A stretch of 62,070 nt of DNA from an uncultured Acetatifactor sp. (lineage in GTDB: Bacteria > Bacillota > Clostridia > Lachnospirales > Lachnospiraceae): assembly GCA_949840935.1 (NCBI GenBank), contig CATKXX010000016.1, positions 1 to 62,070 of the forward strand, in the 5' to 3' direction. Positions 17,391 to 26,895 of the stretch are shown here, piece after piece. Position 1 is the stretch's first letter, and the number at the start of each line of letters is the position of its first letter. The notes beneath the pieces were generated by a model, which did not search any database, was not told the origin of the DNA, and saw only the letters and a list, made by a program, of their open reading frames with translations. The position numbers and the translations under genes were made by a program.

Positions 17391-19742
17391 AGTGTCTGAG
17401 GACTTGATTTTTCTTGTGTAAAGCGAGGTCAGGAATGCACTTACAGTTGTTGTAACAAGAATTACAATAGGGAAGATCAGATACATTTCAACAGGATTGA
17501 TAACGTAGGAGGGTGCAAGCTCCATACCCATCATTTTAAAGATCGGGTCTATGCAAAGGTGCGTCAGTGGCATTGCAAATATTTCGCCGATAATCACTGC
17601 AATAATTCCCACGAATAAAAACCTTAAAGAGTGGTATACATAGATTTTTCCGTTTCGTGTGCCTACGGCTTTCATGAGTGCAATTTCACCCTGCTCCTTT
17701 GCAATAAAAGAGCGCTCCATAAGTACGATTATGAGTACGGCTAATACGATCGTAAGAACAACTACAAAGGATTTCACTGCGTCAAGAGTACCCGCAACAC
17801 CGACCATATCTGCTACTCTTTCGGAGCAGGTTTCTATATTTTCATAATCAGGAAAAATCCTCTGAATTTCTTCCATCCTCCGTTCAATTTCCTTGCTGTC
17901 AGGATGATCTGTAAAGGTAATCTGCGTATTGGGACCGCCACTTGCCTGAACGTAATTTATATACTCATCACTGTGAAGCCTGATACCGCTGCCCTGCATA
18001 TTCATAGACTGGAAAAACGCCGAAATGATATATTCCTTATCTCCGTCAATGGTTTTAATCGTAACGGTATCACCGATATTTGCGTTCAGCTTATCCGCGG
18101 CAATCCGTGTTATTGCAATTTCATCGGTATTCTGTGGTGCTATTCCTGCTGTGTATTCGTACATATCCATTGTGGAGCCTGTGCCTTGATATATATAAAT
18201 ATTGCTCTCGTTTTCTCCGAAAGATACGGGCAGGTTAAACAGCATTTCCTGATAGCATTTTGCCGGAATACCATTTTCTGCAAGAGTAAGCTCCATTTCG
18301 TCCAGGTGCTTTTCAAGCTTTTCTTGTCCGCCATCCAGCATACATTCCGTAACTATTTTACTGTCCAAATAGATATCGCAATCTGCCGCTCCAAAAGCTG
18401 TAGCAAGACTGTTGCTGTTCATAGTAGAAACAGTTGCCGAAAGCATAAACAAAAGAGCAAGACAGAAGAAAAATGTGAGTGTGATAATGCCGTAACGCCT
18501 GGGGCTGCTTACAATATCATTCAGTGCAAGGAAAGACGTTGCAGGAAGCCTGGATTTACTTAGACTCAAAAGACTCTTTTTACGGAAACGTTCACCTGTC
18601 TGACCGTTTCTGATCGCGTCAATGGGTGTCAATTTCCTAACTTTACCTGTACAACCATAGCAGAACAGTAAAATTACTGCGATGACAAGAATCGCACAGA
18701 GAATGTTTACCAAAATTGGACTCTGATTTCGGACAATAATTGTCTGCGCGGACACGCCCATAAGCATTTTACCAAAGGGGAAGCTAAGGGCAAGACCAAT
18801 CGCCGCGCCGATTGCAGAAAGCCCTATATATTTCACAAGATATAATCCCCGGATTTTGAAATTGCCGATGCCAATCGCCTTCATTACACCGATTTCACGG
18901 AATTCTTCCGAAAGCGTAAATGAAATAGTAAAACGCAAAACTACAAATGCTATTATAACAAGAATAATGCTTACCACAAGCAGAATGCCTACCACTATCA
19001 TATCAAAAATATAAGAGAATTTCATAAGGGCTCTGTCCATTGTGAAAACACTGTTATCTGCAAGCGGCTTTACCTGCGTCAAGGCTGTTTCAATATCGGA
19101 AGAATATATGTAGACAAGCGTACCGCCGTAATATTCCTCCGCATTTTCCCCGGAAAGAAAATAGTTAAAATCCTCCTCGCTTATGATATAAGAGGTAATA
19201 GTGAGCAAGCTTGAGCCGAAAAGCGCATCCTTTATTTTATCTGCGAGAACAAATTCACGACTCACACCGTTTAATTCTATGGTAAGCCTATCGCCCACAT
19301 CAACACCGAGAGCGTCCGCCTTACCCTCCGCCATATAAAACTCTCCCTGCCTGACCGTTTCAAGGATACTGCCATCGGAAAGAAAATAATTCATACAAAT
19401 GTCGCTGTGAACCAGATTCGTCCCTTCTGTAACGATATCCTCGTCCTCATAGATAAAATTATCGGCTGATAAAAACAACACGTTTCCTGTTGCATAACGA
19501 TCTACCGCACTGGCCGAACTTACCGTTTCATCAATGTCAACGGCACTATTTTTATTTGTGGCAACCGCAAAATAATCAGGCACATTTGCCATTTCAAAAT
19601 AACCGTCCAATGCCGTGGTAACATTTATGATATTGTTTACGCTTGACGATACAAACATTGTGGCAAGAATAATAAATAATAGAAGAACAATATTCATTGC
19701 CCGTTTTCGTTTTAAGTCTTTTTTCAGTATGCTCAGATACAT
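17376..19742 (-). CDS. FtsX-domain ABC permease (two FtsX modules)
   Basis: 788 residues. An N-terminal TM helix (~17-37) is followed by a long extracellular domain, then three TM helices (~245-375) with the FtsX-type EFREIGVMKAIG loop. A second half repeats this: one TM (~415), a large outer domain, then three TMs (~660-780) around EIALMKAVGTRN. Two FtsX domains and ~790 residues suit MacB/YknZ-like or bacteriocin-resistance permeases rather than the shorter BceB. It works with the ATPase at 16494. Control by the nearby RR/HK pair is inferred from position and an operator-like site at 19804. Confidence 0.85.
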   Translation of the reverse strand: MYLSILKKDLKRKRAMNIVLLLFIILATMFVSSSVNNIINVTTALDGYFEMANVPDYFAVATNKNSAVDIDETVSSASAVDRYATGNVLFLSADNFIYEDEDIVTEGTNLVHSDICMNYFLSDGSILETVRQGEFYMAEGKADALGVDVGDRLTIELNGVSREFVLADKIKDALFGSSLLTITSYIISEEDFNYFLSGENAEEYYGGTLVYIYSSDIETALTQVKPLADNSVFTMDRALMKFSYIFDMIVVGILLVVSIILVIIAFVVLRFTISFTLSEEFREIGVMKAIGIGNFKIRGLYLVKYIGLSAIGAAIGLALSFPFGKMLMGVSAQTIIVRNQSPILVNILCAILVIAVILLFCYGCTGKVRKLTPIDAIRNGQTGERFRKKSLLSLSKSRLPATSFLALNDIVSSPRRYGIITLTFFFCLALLFMLSATVSTMNSNSLATAFGAADCDIYLDSKIVTECMLDGGQEKLEKHLDEMELTLAENGIPAKCYQEMLFNLPVSFGENESNIYIYQGTGSTMDMYEYTAGIAPQNTDEIAITRIAADKLNANIGDTVTIKTIDGDKEYIISAFFQSMNMQGSGIRLHSDEYINYVQASGGPNTQITFTDHPDSKEIERRMEEIQRIFPDYENIETCSERVADMVGVAGTLDAVKSFVVVLTIVLAVLIIVLMERSFIAKEQGEIALMKAVGTRNGKIYVYHSLRFLFVGIIAVIIGEIFAMPLTHLCIDPIFKMMGMELAPSYVINPVEMYLIFPIVILVTTTVSAFLTSLYTRKIKSSDTVNIE

Positions 19743-19803
19743 TCTGTTACTCCTTTCTCTTGCTTCTGAATTGATTTTACAAGAGATATGCTAACATCAA
19801 AAT

Positions 19804-19821
19804 TATTAAATAATCCTTAAA
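19804..19821 (-). promoter_or_regulatory. OmpR-type direct repeat upstream of the FtsX permease
   Basis: On the minus strand TTTAAGG and TTTAATA lie 11 bases apart, the helical spacing typical of OmpR/PhoB response regulator sites. A TAAAAT -10-like box lies downstream, near 19775-19780. The remaining gap (19822-19994) shows no gene. Confidence 0.4.
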
Positions 19822-19994
19822 TCGAGCATGAAAGATAAATCTTCTCTTCTCGCGGGCCGGACGCAGGCTGCTTTAACTGCATAGTTCCTTTCCGCGTCCG
19901 TGTACAATCGAGTAGGGGAACGACCTTCTCTCCTACTCGCCGCGCCCCCCATGCGCCGCCTTAGCGGCATACTTCCTCTGCATGGGGCTGTGCA

Positions 19995-20031
19995 TAAAAA
20001 ACTTCAGAGTCACTAAGGAGCTCTGAAGTTT
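19995..20031 (-). terminator. Terminator of the RR/HK operon
   Basis: AACTTCAGAG pairs with CTCTGAAGTT around a ~10-base loop. On the minus strand it is followed by TTTTTTATG. It lies ten bases past the kinase stop codon and separates the two-component genes from the ABC genes. Confidence 0.7.
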
Positions 20032-20040
20032 TCATATCCA

Positions 20041-21276
20041 TTATGCTTTTCTAACTACTATTGTCACGCAAAAAACATCTTCCTTCATCCCGGCAAAGAT
20101 TTCACCATCCATTTTACGCATCAGTGTTTTGCAAATATAAAGCCCCAGACCATTTCCTTTCATACCGGTACTATTGCTTCCACGATAGAAGGAATCAAAA
20201 AGATTCGGAAGTTCCTCTTTTTTCAGATTGCACCCCGAGTTCTCGATCTGTATTAATTTGCATTCCTCTTCCTCACCAAACGAAATGCGGATGTTCTTAC
20301 CATCACCATATTTTATGGCATTTTCCATAACATTCTGCAGAACCTCAACCATGCGGTTCTTATCCCCTTTGACAAGACATTCCGAAATTTCATCCACTTG
20401 CATTTCGGTGTGAATGACAGACAGCTTATCCTTATAATAACTTTCTGTGATTTTCATAACCTCTGAAAGGTAATACTCACCCAAATTCACTTCCAAATTC
20501 AGAAAATCTTCTCTGGATGCCGTTACAATTTCATTCACGTACCCCTTTATTTCTTTCACATTCCTTACAATGCCCTGCAAAGCTGCGTCCTTTCTCTCCT
20601 GTGTGTCATACAAATCCTCCATCAACGCTTTCGAATATAATTCAATGGAAGAAAGCGGCGTTTTAATATCATGGGACAAAGAAAGAATCAATGTCTTCCG
20701 CTCCTTTTGAAATGCAAGTTCTTTCTCTTTTGTTTCCTCCAACTTTTCGCGGAGCATATCCATTCCCCACAGGAAACGCCCAAACAGCTTACTTTTTTCT
20801 TCTTTTACAGGCATGGACAAATTCCCTTTCGCCAGCTCATAAGATAAATTACTCATATCCCGAAAAGGTTTTAAGACTTTATGATACACATACAGGAGCA
20901 CAGTATTCGTCACAATCACCATACCCATCAATGAGATATTTATATACAAAGGTAATCGTGGACTTCTTTCCTCCGCATATTCTATCCGATACAGTTTACC
21001 GGCTATTTCTTCCACTAAATAATCGTTATCACAGGCTTCTCCGGCAACAAACTCTCTGATTCCTACTATCGTCTTATACTGATTGAAACTCATTGCTTCT
21101 ATTTCGGAAGCCTCCGGTTTTTGTTCTTCTATTTCTTTCATCAAACGCCTAGCTTCCACAAGATACAATTTTCCGTCACTGTCATTATTTTGATAAAAAT
21201 ACAGACTATTAGTTGACAATAAAAGCAATATCTCAACAATGACAATCCAATATATAAATTTTTTAAACTTACTCAA
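20041..21276 (-). CDS. Sensor histidine kinase
   Basis: 411 residues: TM1 (~8-28), an outer loop of about 85 residues, TM2 (~115-135), a HAMP-like linker, the phosphoacceptor box SLSHDIKTPLSSIE, an N-box (VMENAIKYGDG) and a G2 box GNGLGLYICK. It autophosphorylates on the histidine and passes phosphate to the response regulator, whose gene overlaps it by eight bases. The signal is unknown. The adjacent ABC module suggests an envelope-active compound. Confidence 0.9.
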   Translation of the reverse strand: MSKFKKFIYWIVIVEILLLLSTNSLYFYQNNDSDGKLYLVEARRLMKEIEEQKPEASEIEAMSFNQYKTIVGIREFVAGEACDNDYLVEEIAGKLYRIEYAEERSPRLPLYINISLMGMVIVTNTVLLYVYHKVLKPFRDMSNLSYELAKGNLSMPVKEEKSKLFGRFLWGMDMLREKLEETKEKELAFQKERKTLILSLSHDIKTPLSSIELYSKALMEDLYDTQERKDAALQGIVRNVKEIKGYVNEIVTASREDFLNLEVNLGEYYLSEVMKITESYYKDKLSVIHTEMQVDEISECLVKGDKNRMVEVLQNVMENAIKYGDGKNIRISFGEEEECKLIQIENSGCNLKKEELPNLFDSFYRGSNSTGMKGNGLGLYICKTLMRKMDGEIFAGMKEDVFCVTIVVRKA

Positions 21277-21931
21277 ACCGATACCCTACTCCCCACTCTG
21301 TAATAATATGTCTGGGCTTTTTGGGTTCTTCTTCTATTTTTTCCCTAAGCCATTTAATATGTACCGTCAGTGTCTGAATTTCCGAATCACTGTCACTTCC
21401 CCAAACAGTATTGAACAAATACTCCTTCTTCATAGTTACATTCTTATTCTCGATTAACAGCTTTAACAGTTCAAACTCCTTTTCGGTAACTTCTTTTTTC
21501 TGCCCGTCTACATAGACCGTCTGTTGCACGGTATTCAATCGGATATTCCCTTCTACAATCTCCGCCTGACCATATTTTCTTTTAAAAATGCCCTTAATCT
21601 TGGCAATTAAAATATCTACATCATAAGGTTTCTCAATGTAATCATCTGCACCAAGATTTAAGCCTTTTAATTGATCAAACTTTTCCACCTTGGCACTGGC
21701 AATTAGAATATGGGTATTGGAAGTCTCCCTGATCTTAGAACAAACCGCAAATCCATCCATTCCGGGAAGCATAATATCCAACACAATCACTTTAGCCCCA
21801 TATTTTTCATACAATTCCAAAGCCTTTTCACCGGTCTGGGCTACACTGACCGTGTAATTCTCCTTGCGCAGAAAATCACACAACAACATACCTATTTCTT
21901 TGTTATCTTCTACAATTAAGATATCCAGCAT
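21269..21931 (-). CDS. OmpR-family response regulator
   Basis: 220 residues. The receiver domain begins LDILIVEDN (acidic pocket E/D) with the phosphoacceptor in VIVLDIMLPGMDG and the switch lysine in YIEKPYD. The C-terminal winged helix ends HIITEWGVGYRFE. Start: ATG 21931 follows AGAGGTTAAAG. The longer open frame upstream is only the hairpin repeat (21943-22011) read in frame. Confidence 0.9.
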   Translation of the reverse strand: MLDILIVEDNKEIGMLLCDFLRKENYTVSVAQTGEKALELYEKYGAKVIVLDIMLPGMDGFAVCSKIRETSNTHILIASAKVEKFDQLKGLNLGADDYIEKPYDVDILIAKIKGIFKRKYGQAEIVEGNIRLNTVQQTVYVDGQKKEVTEKEFELLKLLIENKNVTMKKEYLFNTVWGSDSDSEIQTLTVHIKWLREKIEEEPKKPRHIITEWGVGYRFE

Positions 21932-21942
21932 CTTTAACCTCT

Positions 21943-22011
21943 TTTCTGCGCTGCTCAAGAAGGTGTGTAAACACCCCTCTTTGCGCAAAGCCATACATGG
22001 CTTACGAGTTT
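21943..22011. repeat. Multi-hairpin repeat, copy B, next to a start codon
   Basis: The sequence from TTTCTGCGCTGCTC to TTACGAGTTT is nearly identical to 61824-61892 and, inverted, to part of 14334-14428. It contains GTGTAAACAC and AAGCCATACATGGCTT palindromes. Read on the minus strand its edge (GCAGCGCAGAAA) runs straight into the ribosome site of the response regulator, so it forms that gene's 5' leader. Confidence 0.75.
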
Positions 22012-22094
22012 GGATTCATGAGTGCATTATACCATGTAATAAGCCTGAATTCCATTCCTGTCAGAACTGCATCATGGAAATCAAAACTTACACC

Positions 22095-22175
22095 AGAGCG
22101 TGTTTGAAAAGTCATTCCCTCGGCCTGCACGCCCCACTTCGCGACCTGCGGCGGGACTGCCCTTTTTGAAGGAGG
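22095..22175. repeat. Partial MITE-like element
   Basis: AGAGCGTGTTTGAAAA, then TCATTCC and TGCACGCCCCA, match the right part of the element at 14077-14255 in inverse orientation. Only one end is evident. It lies just past the acyltransferase stop codon, and together with the hairpin copy at 21943 it accounts for the gap 21932-22185. Confidence 0.55.
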
Positions 22176-22185
22176 AGAACAGGGT

Positions 22186-23253
22186 TTACTCCCCGAACAT
22201 CACCCTCCTGACCAAAGGGATACGTCTCAGGCATCCGTAGAGCAGGGGCAGACACAGAGGGAGCAGAACCGCCTCCGCCGCATAGTACCAGGCCGGGGCG
22301 GGATGGAACAGCCTGTCCACTCCCCAGGCAATCCATACGATGAGATAAATGTGCAGGATGAAAAAGCCGAAGCTGTGCCCCCTCATATACCTGGTAAAGG
22401 CCGTCTCCTCATGAAACCACGCTTTCCCACAGCCCAAAAGTGCCAGGCAGGCCGCCCAGGCATAGGCATTTACCAAAAACCCCTTCAAATTTGCCGTGGC
22501 CGCATAATTCATCCCCCAAAAACGGATGACATACACTGTCCCCAGCGCCACCGCCGCCGCCAAAAGCGGGAACCGCTTTTTCTCCAACAGCTCCTGCACC
22601 CTGTCATGGGAAAAGACGGCATAGCCTGAAAGAAACATGCAGAAATAAATCCCATTCCGGTAAACCTCCACAACGGGGGTATTGAACACCTGACTGCTGC
22701 CCCAGACGATAAGCCCCATCAGAAGCACCGTCGGAAAACCGGCCCTGCCGCCCCATTTCCACATCCTGTCCTTTTTGTCAGCCTTGCGCAGAAGCGCCAG
22801 AAGCGCCGAAAAGAGAAACAATTCCCGGCAGAACCAGAGAGGGCCTGTTCCGCAGAGACAGTAGATCAGGTACTTTACCACACCCGGAATCCGATCCCCG
22901 TTTCCCGGAAACATATCATAATAATAATTATTCACAATCCCCATAGACCAGCCCAGAAGAAACATCACCGCCACAGAGGGTACCAGGAGCTTCCGCGTCC
23001 TCTCCTTCAGGAACTCCCTGATACTCCTCTTTTCCAGGGCGTACCTTGCACTGATACCGGCGATCAGGAACAGGAATGCCATGAACCACGGATACAGGAT
23101 ATACAGAATCACGTCCATCCCGGGAATCCCCTGTATGTCCACATTGCGTATCACTCCCACACTGTTAAACATATAAACAATATGGTACACGATCACAGAA
23201 ATCACCACACCGTACCGCAGGTTATCGATAAAAGTTTTTCTCATTCCCGTCAT
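22186..23253 (-). CDS. Membrane acyltransferase (acyltransferase-3 family)
   Basis: 355 residues with about ten TM helices. The N-terminus has the family pattern FIDNLRYGVVISVIVYH (catalytic-type His in a VIxYH motif), and an SARYALEKRSIREFLKERTR loop follows TM3. The family moves acyl groups onto extracellular sugars or other surface molecules. Start: ATG 23253 follows GAGAGGAGCG. It is co-oriented with the XRE-AbrB gene 64 bases upstream, so the two are probably co-transcribed. The acceptor is unknown. Confidence 0.8.
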   Translation of the reverse strand: MTGMRKTFIDNLRYGVVISVIVYHIVYMFNSVGVIRNVDIQGIPGMDVILYILYPWFMAFLFLIAGISARYALEKRSIREFLKERTRKLLVPSVAVMFLLGWSMGIVNNYYYDMFPGNGDRIPGVVKYLIYCLCGTGPLWFCRELFLFSALLALLRKADKKDRMWKWGGRAGFPTVLLMGLIVWGSSQVFNTPVVEVYRNGIYFCMFLSGYAVFSHDRVQELLEKKRFPLLAAAVALGTVYVIRFWGMNYAATANLKGFLVNAYAWAACLALLGCGKAWFHEETAFTRYMRGHSFGFFILHIYLIVWIAWGVDRLFHPAPAWYYAAEAVLLPLCLPLLYGCLRRIPLVRRVMFGE

Positions 23254-23316
23254 AACGCTCCTCTCCACATACCTTTCGCCATGAGTACCAGACGTCTGCA
23301 CAACAGGTATTCCGCT

Positions 23317-23769
23317 TTACAGCTCCCCTTCAGCCTTCCCCGGGCTCCCCTGCTCCAGCTCAGCCATGGCGTTCATAAAGGCAAACAGCTCCCTCTCCGG
23401 CATCAGCGCGATTCCCTGTGCCTCATCCCCCAGGACGACCAGACGATCCCCCGCCCTGATATGGAAGATATCCCGGGCCTTCTTCGGAATCACGATCTGC
23501 CCCTTCTCTCCCACGCTCACTACGCCAAACAGATGCTTTCCCTTAGGCGGAATGGGTAACCCTCCGTTCTCCCGGGGGACAAAATTCACCAGCTCGTCCA
23601 GCGACACCCCATAGAATTCCGCCAGCAGAGCGCAATGCTTTATATCCGGCGTAGTCTCGCCATTCTCCCACCTGGTATAAGCCTGCCTGGAAACTCCCGC
23701 CGCCTCCGCCGCCTGCTCCTGGGACAGTTTTTTCAGCTTCCGCAATGTATACAGATTCTCACTGATCAT
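23317..23769 (-). CDS. XRE HTH + AbrB/SpoVT-type regulator
   Basis: 150 residues. Residues ~5-60 form a Cro/CI HTH (LSQEQAAEAAGVSRQAYTRW-type). Residues ~85-130 are a swapped-hairpin AbrB domain (VGEKGQIVIPKKARDIFHI...GDRLVVLGD). Both are DNA-binding folds. Start: ATG 23769 follows GGAGGAGCGT. A promoter and a 7-bp inverted repeat lie upstream (23797-23866), which suggests autoregulation. The acyltransferase is the likely regulated partner. Confidence 0.85.
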   Translation of the reverse strand: MISENLYTLRKLKKLSQEQAAEAAGVSRQAYTRWENGETTPDIKHCALLAEFYGVSLDELVNFVPRENGGLPIPPKGKHLFGVVSVGEKGQIVIPKKARDIFHIRAGDRLVVLGDEAQGIALMPERELFAFMNAMAELEQGSPGKAEGEL

Positions 23770-23796
23770 ACGCTCCTCCACAATTCCCGCATTCGG

Positions 23797-23866
23797 GGAC
23801 AAATCATACTTTTCCCACCTTTGTCCTGTTATGTTGCATTATAAGTCAATATCCTCTCCCTGTCTA
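23797..23866 (-). promoter_or_regulatory. Promoter and inverted repeat for the XRE-AbrB/acyltransferase operon
   Basis: On the minus strand TAGACA (23861-23866), 17 bases and TATAAT (23838-23843). Downstream, GGACAAA (23797-23803) and TTTGTCC (23820-23826) form a perfect 7-bp inverted repeat between promoter and start codon, a likely repressor site. Confidence 0.55.
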
Positions 23867-23939
23867 CCAACCCTGCCTGACATATTCGGGCTGTTTGTGT
23901 AACATTTTGTTGCATATTCCTCTGCTCGGATGTGCGCAT

Positions 23940-23968
23940 AAAAAAGGAAGAAACCTGTCAGACAGGCT
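23940..23968 (-). terminator. Terminator of the trp-type ABC operon
   Basis: The tight palindrome CCTGTCTGACAGG is followed on the minus strand by TTTCTTCCTTTTTT. It lies about 20-45 bases past the ATPase stop codon. Confidence 0.65.
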
Positions 23969-23984
23969 CCCTCCGTATTCCGGG

Positions 23985-24758
23985 TCAATTGCCGCACTCC
24001 ACGCTGATCCGGTTAAAAATCCCCATGATTTCCTCCGCATTCACCCGGGCCTTCTCCTCCCCGGACTTATCCAGGATCGCCTTTCCCTCATGCATCATGA
24101 TCAGGCGGTTCCCGTACTCCACGGCATACCGCAGATTGTGCGTCACCATAATGGTAGTGACCCTTTTCTCCCCCACAATCCGGTCGGTCAGCCCCATGAT
24201 GGTCTCCGCCGTCCTGGGATCCAAAGCCGCGGTATGCTCATCCAGGATCAGGAAATCCACGGGCGTCATGGTGGCCATGAGGAGCGCCAGGGCCTGCCTC
24301 TGTCCGCCGGACAGGGAGCCCACCGATACATTCATTTTATCCTCCAGCCCCAGGTTCAGCGGACGGAGCATCTCCCGGTACCGCCCTGCCTTTGCCTTAT
24401 TTACCCCTCTGCCCAGATTGTAGGGCTTCCCTTTGTTATCCGCCAGGGACATATTTTCCAGAATCGTCATACCGGAGCAGGTTCCTTTGGAGGGATCCTG
24501 ATAAACCCTGCCGATACGCCTCTGACGCAGGAAATCCTTCTGCCTTCCTATATCCGTACCATCCGCAAGAATCTGACCTCTGTCAATCTCGATGCTTCCG
24601 CAGATTATGTTCAGCAGGGAGGTCTTACCTGATCCGTTGCTTCCCACCACGGACACAAACTCTCCGTCCCGCACTGTCAGGTTAAAATCCTGAAACAAAC
24701 AAAGCTCATTCACGGAACCGGGATTATAATTTTTCCAAATACCCTTCAATTCTAACAT
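23985..24758 (-). CDS. trpZ: ABC transporter ATPase (TrpZ-like)
   Basis: 257 residues: Walker A GSNGSGKTS (~35-43), signature LSGGQRQAL, Walker B FLILDEHTAALD (His in place of the usual Pro), H-loop MVTHNL. It belongs to the group paired with TrpX-type binding proteins. Start: the frame also opens with an ATGA overlap at 24797, but ATG 24758 has GGAAAGG eight bases upstream and starts the fold (MLELKGIWKNY). It completes the operon led by the Trp T-box. Confidence 0.8.
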   Translation of the reverse strand: MLELKGIWKNYNPGSVNELCLFQDFNLTVRDGEFVSVVGSNGSGKTSLLNIICGSIEIDRGQILADGTDIGRQKDFLRQRRIGRVYQDPSKGTCSGMTILENMSLADNKGKPYNLGRGVNKAKAGRYREMLRPLNLGLEDKMNVSVGSLSGGQRQALALLMATMTPVDFLILDEHTAALDPRTAETIMGLTDRIVGEKRVTTIMVTHNLRYAVEYGNRLIMMHEGKAILDKSGEEKARVNAEEIMGIFNRISVECGN

Positions 24759-24793
24759 TGTCATACCTTTCCACATACTGAAAGAGGATTTCC

Positions 24794-25681
24794 TCATGTG
24801 AGGCCGCCCCCGGGATTTTTCCTTCTGTCCATACTGATGACAAGGATGATCAGGAACAATACCGCCGTGATCAGCTTGATGGCGTTGGCGTCGATTCCCG
24901 CGAACATAGCCAGTGCCACACAGCCCTTATACAGCACGGAGCCGATGACCACACTGCTGGTCACCCGCGGAGCCGTCACCTTCCGAAAAAGGCTGGTTCC
25001 CATGATCACACTGGCCAGGCCGATGACCACGGCTCCCGTGCCGATAGAAATCTCAAAGCTTCTCTGCTGCTGCGCGTAGATGCAGCCCCCAAGGGACACC
25101 AGCCCGTTTGCGATGGACAGCCCCACGATCTTCACCAGCCCCTTATCCACCCCCAGGCTTGTGACGATGGTATCGTTATCCCCCACCGCCCGGAGCAGGA
25201 GTCCCGACTTTGTACTCATGTACCAGTCCAGAAGGAGCTTTGACAAAAGGGTGATGAGAAAGATGACCGCCGCCGTCTTTACTCTCCCTGCCGCCCCGGG
25301 AAAAACCCCATTCACCACTCCGTTCTCAAAAATAGTGTCCTGATTAAAAATGGCCACATACCCGGCGCCTGCCACCCAGAGATTTATGGTGTAAAGCGCT
25401 GTCATCATGATAATACCGGACAGCAGATCCCGCACCTTCAGCTTCACATGGATCAGCCCGGTGCAGGCCCCCGCCAGCGCGCCCCCCAGGAACGCCGCGG
25501 GCAGCGTCACAACGGGCGGTAAGCCCATTGTGATCAGCCGCACCGTGAGCGCCGCACCGAAAGGAAAGCTGCCGTCCACCGTAAGGTCGGGAAAATCCAG
25601 AATCTTATAAGTGATATAGACTCCCAGGGCCAGGATGCCGTAGATCATCCCCTGCTCCAGGACACTTAATATCAAAGCCAT
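24794..25681 (-). CDS. trpY: ABC transporter permease (TrpY-like)
   Basis: 295 residues and about eight to nine TM helices, beginning VLEQGMIYGILALGVYITYKI, the branched-chain/TrpY permease start. It has the LDFPDLTVDGSF segment typical of the TrpXYZ group and a basic tail (MDRRKNPGG). It lies 29 bases after the binding-protein gene. It transports the ligand delivered by the lipoprotein, probably tryptophan given the leader. Confidence 0.8.
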   Translation of the reverse strand: MALILSVLEQGMIYGILALGVYITYKILDFPDLTVDGSFPFGAALTVRLITMGLPPVVTLPAAFLGGALAGACTGLIHVKLKVRDLLSGIIMMTALYTINLWVAGAGYVAIFNQDTIFENGVVNGVFPGAAGRVKTAAVIFLITLLSKLLLDWYMSTKSGLLLRAVGDNDTIVTSLGVDKGLVKIVGLSIANGLVSLGGCIYAQQQRSFEISIGTGAVVIGLASVIMGTSLFRKVTAPRVTSSVVIGSVLYKGCVALAMFAGIDANAIKLITAVLFLIILVISMDRRKNPGGGLT

Positions 25682-25710
25682 ATCGTTCCTCCAAAATCCG
25701 TTCGTTCACT

Positions 25711-26712
25711 CTATTCCACAATAATCTCTTCAAAGCTCTGGTACGCATCCGTGGCATAGCGTCTCGGCAATTCCAGCCCAAGCTTCTCCGCCGCCGCATA
25801 ATTGACATACAGGCTGGGCTCGGTGATGATTTCATATTCCATCTCGGAGGCTTTTGCCTCGCCCCGGAGCACCATCGCCGCCATCTTTCCGGTCTGCCTG
25901 CCCAATTCAAAATATTCCAGCCCCATGGAGGCCACACAGCCCGCCTTCACCTGCTCCACCTCGGAACCGAATACGGGGATGTTCGCCTTGCCCGCCTCCT
26001 CCAGGACGCTCTGCAGGGCAGTTACCACGGTATTGTCCGTGAGGTTGGTGATGCAGTCCACCTTCTTCACCATATCCGCCGCCGCAAGGGGCACCTCGGA
26101 CAGAGATGTGACGCCGGTGGTAACGATCTCAAAGCCGTAATTTCCAGCCGCCTCCTCATAAGCCGCCACGGTACTGATGGAATTCGCCTCGCTGGTGGTA
26201 TAGATAATGCCAATCTTCTTCGCGTCCGGCAGAATCTCACGGATCATCTGCAGCTGGGCGTCCACCGCCAGGGCGTCTGAGGTGCCGGTGATGTTGCCCA
26301 CGGGCGTCCCGTCCGCATTGGCAAGCCCCGCCTCCACCGGATCCGATACGGCGGTATAGATCACCGGGATATCCGTGTCCATGGTGGAATTATAGGCTGT
26401 CATGGCCGCGGGCGTAGCAATGGCACAGATCAGGTCTACCTTCTTGGTGACGAAATTATCGGCTGTCATGGCCGATGTACCGGTGTCCGCCTGGGCGTTC
26501 ACATAATCCACCTTCAGGTTCTCACCCTCCACAAAGCCTTCCTCCGCCAGCCCTGCAAGGAAGCCCTCGCGGCAGTTATCCAGGGAACCGTGCACGGCAA
26601 ACTGGGAAATACCAATTGTATATACGTCCTTGCCGCTGTCCCCGCATCCCCCCAGGATCGCTGCGCTCATAGCCATAATTGTCATCATTGCCGTCAAGAT
26701 TTTCTTTTTCAT
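25711..26712 (-). CDS. trpX: ABC substrate-binding lipoprotein (TrpX-like)
   Basis: 333 residues. A lipoprotein signal peptide ends ILGGC (Cys ~23). The mature part follows the ABC_sub_bind pattern: YTIGISQFAVHGSLDNCREGF, VDLICAIATPAAMTAYN, IPVIYTAVSDPVEAGL, and a C-terminal LGLELP. Such proteins feed TrpYZ transporters. The T-box leader with a TGG specifier directly upstream supports tryptophan or a precursor as ligand. It is anchored on the outer face of the membrane. Confidence 0.85.
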   Translation of the reverse strand: MKKKILTAMMTIMAMSAAILGGCGDSGKDVYTIGISQFAVHGSLDNCREGFLAGLAEEGFVEGENLKVDYVNAQADTGTSAMTADNFVTKKVDLICAIATPAAMTAYNSTMDTDIPVIYTAVSDPVEAGLANADGTPVGNITGTSDALAVDAQLQMIREILPDAKKIGIIYTTSEANSISTVAAYEEAAGNYGFEIVTTGVTSLSEVPLAAADMVKKVDCITNLTDNTVVTALQSVLEEAGKANIPVFGSEVEQVKAGCVASMGLEYFELGRQTGKMAAMVLRGEAKASEMEYEIITEPSLYVNYAAAEKLGLELPRRYATDAYQSFEEIIVE

Positions 26713-26895
26713 AATATTACTCCTCCATCATTTCAACGCTGCTTTGTCTCCAAACCTTTGAAAAAGCAGGACCCTGACCGCTTCCGACAGTTGGCCATTC
26801 TGTCATTGGACGGCGCTGTTGCCGACAGATTTCTGTTCCGTGCGGATTTTCGCTCAATGATGTTAAAACCTTCCTCCGATTGCCTGTACGCATAC

